64,000 nt of DNA from [Actinomadura] parvosata subsp. kistnae (GTDB lineage Bacteria; Actinomycetota; Actinomycetes; Streptosporangiales; Streptosporangiaceae): assembly GCF_900323885.1 (NCBI RefSeq), contig NZ_OOHJ01000022.1, forward strand, positions 744,001 to 808,000. The letters run 5' to 3'. Numbering within the stretch: position 1 is the stretch's first letter; each line of letters begins with the position of its first letter. The translations under genes were made by a program, and so were the position numbers. Shown in pieces: positions 40,609 through 47,811 of the stretch. The notes below the pieces were generated by a model. The model did no database searches. It was not told the DNA's origin and was given only the letters and a program-made list of their open reading frames with translations.

Positions 40609-43503
40609 TCAGTGGGAGAACGCCTGGAACTCCGCCGCCCTGACGTGTTCCCTGGCCGGGCTGGCCGTCGCGCAGTCCGTCGCCGAGTTCGGGTCGTTGT
40701 CCTGCTCGCCGGCGTAGCGCGGGTTGCCGGTGCACTGCGTGGTCAGCGCCCGCAGCATCAGGTGCGTGGCGCTGGTGGCGCGCACGTCGAACGACTTGAT
40801 CAGCATGTCGGCGCCCCGGGGCCGGGGCAGCGTGGTGTCGAACGCGTCCGCCCTGCTGGTGTAGATCTTCGTGAAGCTCGCCGGGTCCGCGCAGTTCGCG
40901 CTGCAGGCCAGCACCTCGAACGAGCGCAGGCTGGAGAAGCGGTTCTGCGTGCCCGGGTCGGCCGCGTCGGCGCCGGGCCGCAGCATGGCGCTCACCTGCA
41001 CCCTGCGGATCTTGACCGGTTCGTCGCCCGCGAGGTCCACGACGACCGACTTGCCGGCCGGCGCGCCCGTACGGGAGGCCCAGTTCGTGGCCTCGGTCTC
41101 GTCGATCAGCCGTGCCTGGTTGACGCCGTCGCCCGTCGCGGTCGCGCCGTTCGCCGCCGAGGCGTGATTGCGCGGCAGGGCCAGCGGGAGCGGCAGCCGC
41201 ACGCCGGGGACGACCGCGTACTTCAGCCGCTTGTGGCCGAAGCCGGCGCCCACGACGAGGAAGTCGTACAGGCCGGGGGTCATCTCGACCGTGTCGCCGA
41301 GCTCGGTCGCCGGGTCGGTGTCGGCGACCGGGACGGCGCGGCCCTCGTAGTCGCCCACGTACAGCCGCAGCGCCGCGCCCTTCGCCTCGCCCAGCGGCTT
41401 GAGCTGCAGGGAGCCGTTCCGGCCCGCCGGGTTGACGAAGCTCGGCACCGGGTCGGCGTCGCCGGGCCCGTTGCTCGTCGCGCCCTCGCCGAGGCCGTGC
41501 TCGGCGAACGCGCGCCACATGATGTCCTGGTTCGCGCCGCCGAAGCGGATCGCGTCGGCGGCCAGCAGCGCGTCACGGTGATCGACGTAGTCGACCGCGC
41601 CCGAGGCCATCAGCAGCAGCGCGTCGAACGAGAGCTGCGCCCAGCGCCGGTTGCCCGGGCACTTGTCCACGGGCGTCTTCCCCTCGGCGCACGAGCGCTG
41701 CAGCCTGGCCGTGCCCTGGCCGTACCGCTTGACGAAGCCCGCCCGCACGTCGAACTGCGTGGCCGACCAGATCTCGCCGTCGGCGTGCACCTGCGTGCCG
41801 ACGATGTCGTAGCCGAGGTCGCTGTAGTTGAGCGGCGACTTCGACATGTCGTAGTTCCTGATGCCGCGCGACCGGTCCCCGGTGACGTAGCCGCCCGTCA
41901 CGTACGGGGTGTCGCCCGCCGGGCGGGTGCCGTACTCGAAGAGCTGCTCCATGGAGAACAAATCGGAGGTGCTCTCGTTCATGGCCCCGGCCTGGGCGCC
42001 GCTCCAGCCGGCGTTCGGCCCGCCGATCATGCGGCCGGAGATGGCGTGCGTGTACTCGTGCCCGATGACCGACATGTCGTAGTCGCCGTCCACGCAGGGC
42101 GAGTAGAACGCCCCGGCGATCGGCTGCCACAGGTACATGTTCGTGATCGGCGCCACCCCGTCGGGGCCGGTGATCTGGTTGGCGTTGTCGCGGACGGACA
42201 GCACCCGCGCCCCGGCCTGGGCGTTGCCCTGCTCGGGGTCGTTGCCGAGGCCGCCGCGCCCGCCGTTGTCGGCCTGCATGTTCCAGGCGGTCTCGGTGAA
42301 GCCGAGGCGGTACGACCAGTCGTGCATGCGGTTGTGCATCGCGTTCAGGTTGGCGATGGCGGCTTCGAGGTCGGCCTCGCCCGGCTGGTCGAACACGGCC
42401 GGGTCGCACTTGACCTCGTGCCAGGTGTTCTTCCACGGGTAGACGTAGTTCCTGCTCGGCGTGAGCACGTTCGAGCGGGTGCCGACCGTGAACGGGTCGC
42501 CGCTGGCCCGGTTCTCGAAGGTCCTGGCCGCGTTGCCGAAGCTGGTGAACGTGGGCTCGTTCGTCACGTGGTCGACGTCCCACGGCTTGCCGGCCGCCGG
42601 GTCGCCGCCGATCACGTAGTCACAGCCGGCGGCGGGCGCCTGGCACCAGATCTGGCGGGTGTCCTCGGCGGAGTAGTCGCCGGACGGGTTGGACGGGAAG
42701 GCCGCCCAGCGCGGGTTGTCCGGGTCGAAGTCGTGGTCGACCAGGTTCTCGCGGGTGATGACGGCGCCGGTGACCGCGTCCACCTGCGTGGTGTAGCCCG
42801 CCTCGGCGCCCTGAGCCCCGCCGATCAGCACCACCTGGTACGCGCTGTGCACGCCGTCCGGCGCGGGTACCGCCACCGGCGTGGCCTGCTTGGTGATCGC
42901 CGAGGCGAGGTCGATGCCGCCGTCCCTGGCCGCGACCTCCATGGCCTGCTGCGCGGTGATGCGGGCGGCGGGCGGCGCCTCGGTGGAGCGTGACAGGGAG
43001 GAGGTGACGTGCCTGACCTGGCCGCCGGACACGCCGATGGCGACGAGACCGTCCACGCCGGCCGGCAGGTCGCCGAAGCGCTGCCGCAGCAGCACGGCGG
43101 CGCCCGCGCCGATCGGGTTGACCGCGACCGTCTCCAGCGCGTCCACGGCCTCGGCCGTCAGCCCGAAGACGGCCTGGTTGTCCTTGAGATAGGCGCGCGC
43201 CGCCTGGACGGGGTCGCTGCCCAGGCCCTCGGCGAGCGGTTCGGCGCCGACGATGGCGGCCGGGGTGCCGAGAGCGTTCCAGCGGATCTTGCCGGCGGAG
43301 CCGGCGAGGCGCAGGCCGGCCGGGGGCGGCACCCGGCCCTGCCGGTTGTCCACATCCGGCTTGCCGGAATTTTCCGCCTGGAAGTCGTGGAGCTCGGGGG
43401 CCTGCCCGCCGGGTTCGCCCCGGGCGGCCCCCGCGAGGGGCAGGACCGACGCTGTGAGCGCGGTGACGATGAGCGTGCTGCGTAACCAGGACGTGGTCGA
43501 CAC
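40609..43503 (-). CDS. Secreted fungalysin (M36) metallopeptidase
   Basis: 964 aa from the GTG at 43503, which has GGAGGGAAAAC directly upstream. A signal peptide (SWLRSTLIVTALTASVLPLAGAARG) is followed by an N-terminal FTP/PepSY-type propeptide (about 40-260), the M36 catalytic domain with zinc motif HEYTH (SVIGHEYTHAIS, about 478-482) and the third ligand Glu in AMNESTSDLF, and a C-terminal beta-rich region. Extracellular broad-range protease used for feeding. A strong terminator follows. Cys residues in the last 100 aa may form disulfides. Confidence 0.93.
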   Translation of the reverse strand: MSTTSWLRSTLIVTALTASVLPLAGAARGEPGGQAPELHDFQAENSGKPDVDNRQGRVPPPAGLRLAGSAGKIRWNALGTPAAIVGAEPLAEGLGSDPVQAARAYLKDNQAVFGLTAEAVDALETVAVNPIGAGAAVLLRQRFGDLPAGVDGLVAIGVSGGQVRHVTSSLSRSTEAPPAARITAQQAMEVAARDGGIDLASAITKQATPVAVPAPDGVHSAYQVVLIGGAQGAEAGYTTQVDAVTGAVITRENLVDHDFDPDNPRWAAFPSNPSGDYSAEDTRQIWCQAPAAGCDYVIGGDPAAGKPWDVDHVTNEPTFTSFGNAARTFENRASGDPFTVGTRSNVLTPSRNYVYPWKNTWHEVKCDPAVFDQPGEADLEAAIANLNAMHNRMHDWSYRLGFTETAWNMQADNGGRGGLGNDPEQGNAQAGARVLSVRDNANQITGPDGVAPITNMYLWQPIAGAFYSPCVDGDYDMSVIGHEYTHAISGRMIGGPNAGWSGAQAGAMNESTSDLFSMEQLFEYGTRPAGDTPYVTGGYVTGDRSRGIRNYDMSKSPLNYSDLGYDIVGTQVHADGEIWSATQFDVRAGFVKRYGQGTARLQRSCAEGKTPVDKCPGNRRWAQLSFDALLLMASGAVDYVDHRDALLAADAIRFGGANQDIMWRAFAEHGLGEGATSNGPGDADPVPSFVNPAGRNGSLQLKPLGEAKGAALRLYVGDYEGRAVPVADTDPATELGDTVEMTPGLYDFLVVGAGFGHKRLKYAVVPGVRLPLPLALPRNHASAANGATATGDGVNQARLIDETEATNWASRTGAPAGKSVVVDLAGDEPVKIRRVQVSAMLRPGADAADPGTQNRFSSLRSFEVLACSANCADPASFTKIYTSRADAFDTTLPRPRGADMLIKSFDVRATSATHLMLRALTTQCTGNPRYAGEQDNDPNSATDCATASPAREHVRAAEFQAFSH

Positions 43504-43568
43504 GTTTTCCCTCCTGCGTGCCAGGGATGCGCAGGTTTCGCGCATCTCGCAAGAGGTAACACCGGTTT

Positions 43569-43943
43569 CTAAGGCTGACAAGATCTTGTAAAACCGGAAA
43601 TATCAGCGTATAAGCCGAAGATAAGTGGCCGAGGGCGTGCTCGAAGAGGTCGGTCAGCGCCGGGCGGCGCACCGCGATGAGCGCGTCCGCGTCGGGGTGC
43701 TCCAGCACGAACGTGACGATCGCCCGCGGCGAGCGTCTCCAGCAGCACCCGGGCGCGCTGCCACAGGAGCGTGCCGGGCACCAGCGCGAGCAGCGCGTAA
43801 CCCTCGGGGTCGCTCAGCCGGGCGCGCCGGTGGAGCTCCGCGTCGTCCCATACCGGCTCGCCGCCCCTGGACAGCTCCAGCGGCACATCATGCGTCCGGA
43901 AATGGGGGAGAAGAGGTGGGGTGTCCACGGAATTCGAGTTCAA
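43569..43943 (-). pseudogene. Short hypothetical reading frame, probably broken
   Basis: The frame gives 124 aa, sensible up to RARVLLETLAA (about residue 73), then becomes an R/A/G/P string. In another frame from about 43730 the text RAIVTFVLEHPDADALIAVRRPALTDLFEHALGHL looks like a natural continuation, so a frameshift is likely. I recognise no family. It fills the 518-base gap between the fungalysin and the TetR gene, which otherwise holds nothing clear. Confidence 0.35.
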
Positions 43944-44021
43944 GAATGACGAATGAGAAAGGACACCGATTTTCCGGCGCCACGTATTAACAAGCGCCTG
44001 CTTTCAGAATGCGGCGGCGTT

Positions 44022-44597
44022 TCAGCGGGCGGCGAGCGTGCGGACGGCGAAGTCGATGGTGGCGGCCAGCCGCTCCGGGTCGTGACCGGCGCGCTCGCGC
44101 ACGCGCAGGCCGAGCACGGTGGTGAAGAGCAGGTCCACGGCGGCGTCCACGTCGAGGTCGGCGGGCAGCTCGCCGTCGCGGCAGCCGCGCCGCAGCACCG
44201 CTTCCAGCGCTTTCCTGGTGACGTCGAACGCCGCCTCGGTGCGCCGCCGGATGTCGGGGTCGTCGGCGCCGAGCTCGGTGGCGGTGTTGACGACGAGGCA
44301 GCCGCGCCCGGCCTCGTCGCCGACCATGCAGATCAGCCACTCGCGCAGGACCTCGCGCACCGGCCCCGCCCGCTCCAGCAGCTCTTCCGCCTGGGAGGTC
44401 TCGGTGGCCCGGTAGTGGTCGAGGGCGCGCAGGAAGAGGCCGCGCTTGTCGTGGAAGGTGCGATAGAGGCTGCTCTGGGTGAGCCGCAGCTCGGTGCCCA
44501 GGTCACGGACGGAGGTGGCGGTGTAGCCGCGCCGCCAGAACAGCTCGGTCGCCCTGGCCACCACGTCCTGCTCGTCGAACTCCCTCGGCCGTGCCAT
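44022..44597 (-). CDS. TetR-family repressor
   Basis: 191 aa. The N-terminal DNA-binding domain is typical: DEQDVVARATELFWRRGYTATSVRDLGTELRLTQSSLYRTFHDKRGLFLRAL. The C-terminal part (GRGCLVVNTATELGADDPDIRRR) resembles the TetR_C domain of regulators of efflux. It is divergent from an MFS exporter, with two identical palindromes between them that are likely its operators; it should repress both genes until a ligand binds. Confidence 0.92.
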   Translation of the reverse strand: MARPREFDEQDVVARATELFWRRGYTATSVRDLGTELRLTQSSLYRTFHDKRGLFLRALDHYRATETSQAEELLERAGPVREVLREWLICMVGDEAGRGCLVVNTATELGADDPDIRRRTEAAFDVTRKALEAVLRRGCRDGELPADLDVDAAVDLLFTTVLGLRVRERAGHDPERLAATIDFAVRTLAAR

Positions 44598-44619
44598 GCC
44601 AGCACCCTACCGCAGTTGT

Positions 44620-44672
44620 GGAGCGATCGCTCCCGTATTAGGGTGAGCCGCCGTACGGGAGCGATCGCTCCC
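44620..44672. promoter_or_regulatory. Twin GGAGCGATCGCTCC operators between tetR-type and MFS genes
   Basis: GGAGCGATCGCTCC at 44620-44633 and GGGAGCGATCGCTCCC at 44657-44672 are perfect palindromes with centres 38 bp apart. One is next to the TetR-type gene start and the other next to the MFS gene start, the usual layout of an autoregulated divergent pair. TATTAG between them may be part of a promoter. Confidence 0.8.
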
Positions 44673-44694
44673 AAATAGCTGGTGAGGAGACCTC

Positions 44695-45882
44695 ATGACG
44701 ACGACCCGTGCCACGGAGCCGGACGCGCCGCCCAGGAGCCGCTGGGCGGCGGTGGTCATGGTGACGGTGGCGACGTTCCTGGTGGTGACCGCCGAGCAGC
44801 TGCCCATCGGGCTGCTCACCTCCGTCGGCAGCGCGCTGTCGGTCTCGGAGGGCACGGCGGGGCTGATGGTGACACTGCCCAGCCTCATCGCCGCCGTCGC
44901 GGCGCCCGTGGTGCCCGTGCTGGCCGGGCGGATGGACCGGCGGCTGCTGCTGATCGGGCTGGTCGCGCTGACCGCGCTCGCCGGGCTGTGCTCCGCCCTC
45001 GCGCCGACGTACCCGCTGCTGCTGGCCGCCCGCGCGGTGGTCGGCGTGGCGATCGGCGGGTTCTGGGCCATCGCCGGCGGGCTGGCCGTGCGGCTCGTCG
45101 CCCCGGCGCACGTGCCGCGCGCCACCGCGCTCATCTTCGGCGGCGTTGGCACCGCGAACGTGCTCGGCGTCCCCATCGGCACCGTGATCGGCGAGCTGGC
45201 CGGCTGGCGGGCGGCGTTCGGGGCGCTCGGCGGGCTCGGGCTCGTCGCCTTCCTCGGGCTGCTCGCGATCCTGCCGCCGCTGGCCGCCACCCGGCCGGTC
45301 GGGCTGCGCCACCTCGCCGACCAGCTCCGCAACCCGGGCGTGCGGGCCGGGATCGTGGCCACGTTCCTCATCGTGGTCGGGCACTTCGCGGCCTACACCT
45401 ACATCAGCCCCGTCTTGCAGGACCTGTCCGGGATCGGCGCGGCGCTCGTCGGGCCGCTGCTGTTCGGCTTCGGGCTGGCGGGCATCGCGGGCAACTTCGC
45501 GGCGGGCGCGGCGGTGGCCCGCCGGCCGCACCGGACGGTGCTCGTCATCGTCGCCGCCCTGGCCCTGATCGTGCTGCTCTACCCGCTCGCCGGCGGCACG
45601 CCTGTCGGGGGGATCGTGCTGCTGGCCGGGTGGGGGCTGGCGTTCGGCGGGGTGTCGGTCAGCCTGCAGACCTGGATGATCAAGGCGGCGCCGCAGGCGG
45701 TGGAGGCGGCCTCGGCGCTGTGGGTGGCGGTGTTCAACCTCGCGATCGGGCTCGGCTCGCTGGCCGGCGGCACGATCGTGAACGCCGTCACGCTCCGGGG
45801 CGACCTGTGGGCGGCGGGCGGCCTCCTCGTCCTGGCCGGGGCGGCGGTTTGGACCGCCCGCCGGAACCCTAACCTGAGGTGA
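44695..45882 (+). CDS. MFS exporter (DHA1-like)
   Basis: 395 aa with twelve hydrophobic segments. Motif A-type loop GRMDRRLLLIGL lies between helices 2 and 3, and RAVVGVAIGGFWAIAGGLAVRL holds helix 4-5 features of the AraJ/PbuE-like sugar or drug efflux group. Start ATG at 44695 with GAGGAG upstream. Controlled by the divergent TetR-family gene. It probably exports a toxic or unwanted small molecule. Its end overlaps the convergent FMN reductase by 14 bases. Confidence 0.9.
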   Translation: MTTTRATEPDAPPRSRWAAVVMVTVATFLVVTAEQLPIGLLTSVGSALSVSEGTAGLMVTLPSLIAAVAAPVVPVLAGRMDRRLLLIGLVALTALAGLCSALAPTYPLLLAARAVVGVAIGGFWAIAGGLAVRLVAPAHVPRATALIFGGVGTANVLGVPIGTVIGELAGWRAAFGALGGLGLVAFLGLLAILPPLAATRPVGLRHLADQLRNPGVRAGIVATFLIVVGHFAAYTYISPVLQDLSGIGAALVGPLLFGFGLAGIAGNFAAGAAVARRPHRTVLVIVAALALIVLLYPLAGGTPVGGIVLLAGWGLAFGGVSVSLQTWMIKAAPQAVEAASALWVAVFNLAIGLGSLAGGTIVNAVTLRGDLWAAGGLLVLAGAAVWTARRNPNLR

Positions 45883-46465
45883 CGACGGCGGGCTCCGCCA
45901 CTCCCCCGCCACCGGCCGCTCGGGTGAGCCCGGCCCCGGCCGCTGCCTGTGGGGCCACGCGGTCGGCCCAGGGGGTGATGACCTCCTCCAGGCTCGGGAG
46001 CTGGGACTCCAGCACGGCCAGGCCGGGGGTGGGCACGGTGGCGCCCAGCTCCACCAGCAGCGGGCGCAGGTGCACCTCCACCGCCAGCGCGTGCTTGGCG
46101 TCCCCCATCACGAGCAGCGGCAGCGCCGCCTTGCCCGCCAGCGCCTGCGGCGGCAGCCGGTCGAGGAACGCCTTGAGCAGCCCCGTGTACGTGCCCTTGT
46201 AGGTGGGGCTGGCCACCACCAGCACGCTCGCCTCCCGCACCAGCTCCAGCGCCACCTCCACCTGGGGGGACGCGCCGGGCGCGAGCAGGTGCGGCCCGAG
46301 CGCCGCCAGGTCCACCACCTCGTACGGCTCCGCTCCATCGGCTCCCCGGCCGAACCCGTGACCGGCCCGCTCCAGCCGCCGCCCGACGGCGCGGGCGGCC
46401 TCGACGGCCACGGTCAGCGTCCTGGAGCCTTCCCTGGGGTTGCCGACCAGCGCGACGACGCTCAT
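45869..46465 (-). CDS. NADPH-dependent FMN reductase (SsuE-like)
   Basis: 198 aa flavodoxin-fold protein. The flavin phosphate loop is VALVGNPREGSRT and the second conserved part is LVVASPTYKGTYTGLLKAFLDRLP; FMN reductases of the SsuE/MsuE type have this pattern. It makes free FMNH2 for two-component monooxygenases. The ATG at 46465 overlaps the TGA of the small gene before it (ATGA), so it is coupled to that gene and the ABC ATPase. With that neighbour it suggests sulfonate or sulfate-ester metabolism. Confidence 0.87.
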   Translation of the reverse strand: MSVVALVGNPREGSRTLTVAVEAARAVGRRLERAGHGFGRGADGAEPYEVVDLAALGPHLLAPGASPQVEVALELVREASVLVVASPTYKGTYTGLLKAFLDRLPPQALAGKAALPLLVMGDAKHALAVEVHLRPLLVELGATVPTPGLAVLESQLPSLEEVITPWADRVAPQAAAGAGLTRAAGGGGVAEPAVVTSG

Positions 46466-46608
46466 CGGGCCACCCCCAGCCGGCCCCACGCCCAGCGCCT
46501 CTCGACCGTCTCGTCCGTGTCGTCCGGCACCCAGTCCTCCTCGGCCTCGTCGTCGGGCAGGTCGTACCAGTGGACGTCACCCTCGTACTCGCGCCACTCA
46601 GCCATCAT
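46462..46608 (-). CDS. 48-aa acidic protein between ABC ATPase and FMN reductase
   Basis: Starts at ATG 46608 (or 46605), two bases after the ATPase stop, and ends with ATGA into the FMN reductase gene. The peptide is very acidic and Trp-rich (MAEWREYEGDVHWYDLPDDE, then EEDWVPDDTDETVERRWAWG). Tight coupling on both sides and codon use with G or C at third positions support a real gene. Function unknown; no family recognised. Confidence 0.7.
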   Translation of the reverse strand: MMAEWREYEGDVHWYDLPDDEAEEDWVPDDTDETVERRWAWGRLGVAR

Positions 46609-46610
46609 GC

Positions 46611-47354
46611 TCAGGCCGCCACCTTTCGTCCCCGTGCCGCCGCGATCGCGTCGCGCAGCAGCCGTCCCACGTGCCGGCGCGGGTTGCCCGCGCGGGCGCG
46701 CACGTCCACGATCTCCTTGATCCGTCCAGGCCCCGGGGTCATCACGGCGACCCGCCGCCCGACCCGCACCGCCTCGCCGACGTCGTGCGTGGCGAGGACG
46801 GCGGTGCTGCCGGTGCGCTTCACGATTCGTACGAACTCATCCCCCACCCACTCCCGCGTGCGCCGGTCCAGCCCCGCGAACGGCTCGTCCATGAGCAGCA
46901 CCCCCGGCGCGAAGGCGAGGCTGCGGGCCAGCGCCACGAGCTCCCGCCGGCCGGCGGACAGCTCCTGCGGATAACACTCCTCATATCCGGACATCCCCAC
47001 AAGAGCGAGTAGTTCACGCGCTCGCTCCCGTTTCGTCCCAGCGTCGCCTTCCAGTCCGAACTCCACGTTGCCGAGCGCCGTGCGCCAGGGGAACAGCGTG
47101 TACTGCTGCACCACCACGCCCCGGTCGAGCGCGGGGCCGGTGACGGGGGCGCCGCCGATGCGGATCTCGCCGGTGGTCGGCTCGGTGAGGCCGGCGATGA
47201 GGGCGAAGAGGGTGGACTTGCCGCAACCGCTGGGGCCGACGAGGGTGAGCAGCTCGCCCGCGCGCACGTCCAGGTCGAGCTCGGACAGCGCGGTGTGCGG
47301 CCGATCGCCGTGGAACGTCTTGCTCACCTTCCTGAGGCTGAGATGGAGGCCCAT
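46611..47354 (-). CDS. ABC transporter ATPase, SsuB/TauB type
   Basis: 247 aa. Walker A VGPSGCGKSTL, Q-loop QQYTLFPW, a signature variant LSAGRRELVALARSL and Walker B VLLMDEPFAGLD, with H-loop ATHDVGEAV. The RGVVVQQYTLFPW pattern marks the nitrate/sulfonate/taurine import group. No permease or binding protein is adjacent, so it may serve a system elsewhere, or the SsuABC-like operon at 52160, which has its own ATPase. First gene of a three-gene unit with the 48-aa protein and FMN reductase. Confidence 0.9.
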   Translation of the reverse strand: MGLHLSLRKVSKTFHGDRPHTALSELDLDVRAGELLTLVGPSGCGKSTLFALIAGLTEPTTGEIRIGGAPVTGPALDRGVVVQQYTLFPWRTALGNVEFGLEGDAGTKRERARELLALVGMSGYEECYPQELSAGRRELVALARSLAFAPGVLLMDEPFAGLDRRTREWVGDEFVRIVKRTGSTAVLATHDVGEAVRVGRRVAVMTPGPGRIKEIVDVRARAGNPRRHVGRLLRDAIAAARGRKVAA

Positions 47355-47470
47355 GCGTACGAAGGTACGAGCCCCCAGGGCATGAAGTCAACATTTCCTA
47401 CAGGATAACTAGAGAATTGGCCGATAGTCTCGATCCGTCATGCCGCCGACCAGCGAAGGAGCGTTTTGAG

Positions 47471-47800
47471 ATGATCTTCATTACCGCGAAGTTCCGCGTC
47501 CTGCCCGAGCACGCCGACCGCTGGCCGGAGATCACCGCCGCCTTCACCGCGGCCACCCGCGCCGAGCCCGGCTGCCTGTGGTTCGACTGGTCGCGCAGCC
47601 TCGACGACCCGAACGAGTACGTCCTCGTGGAGGCGTTCAGGGACGGCGAGGCGGGCGCGGCGCACGTGCAGTCGGCCCACTTCAAGCAGGCCCAGCAGGA
47701 GCTGCCCCAGCACCTCGCCGAGACGCCGCGCATCGTCAACACCACCCTCGACCAGGACGACTGGTCCGAGCTGGGCGAGATGGCCGTGCCGAAGGGCTGA
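47471..47800 (+). CDS. Antibiotic biosynthesis monooxygenase (ABM/YgiN-like) domain protein
   Basis: 109 aa from the ATG at 47471, with GAAGGAG upstream. The ABM fold is recognised by MIFITAKFRVLPEHADRW, a central TRAEPGCLWFDWSRSLDDPNEYVLVEAF and SAHFKQAQQELPQHL. Such small cofactor-free enzymes oxidise quinols or phenols or act as dimeric accessory proteins. It is a single gene, convergent with GH35. Confidence 0.87.
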   Translation: MIFITAKFRVLPEHADRWPEITAAFTAATRAEPGCLWFDWSRSLDDPNEYVLVEAFRDGEAGAAHVQSAHFKQAQQELPQHLAETPRIVNTTLDQDDWSELGEMAVPKG

Positions 47801-47811
47801 CCCCGACGGGC

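Noticed and set aside
43503..43581. Upstream ATG start for the fungalysin, adding 26 residues
   Set aside because: The GTG at 43503 has an excellent ribosome site and starts directly at the signal peptide.
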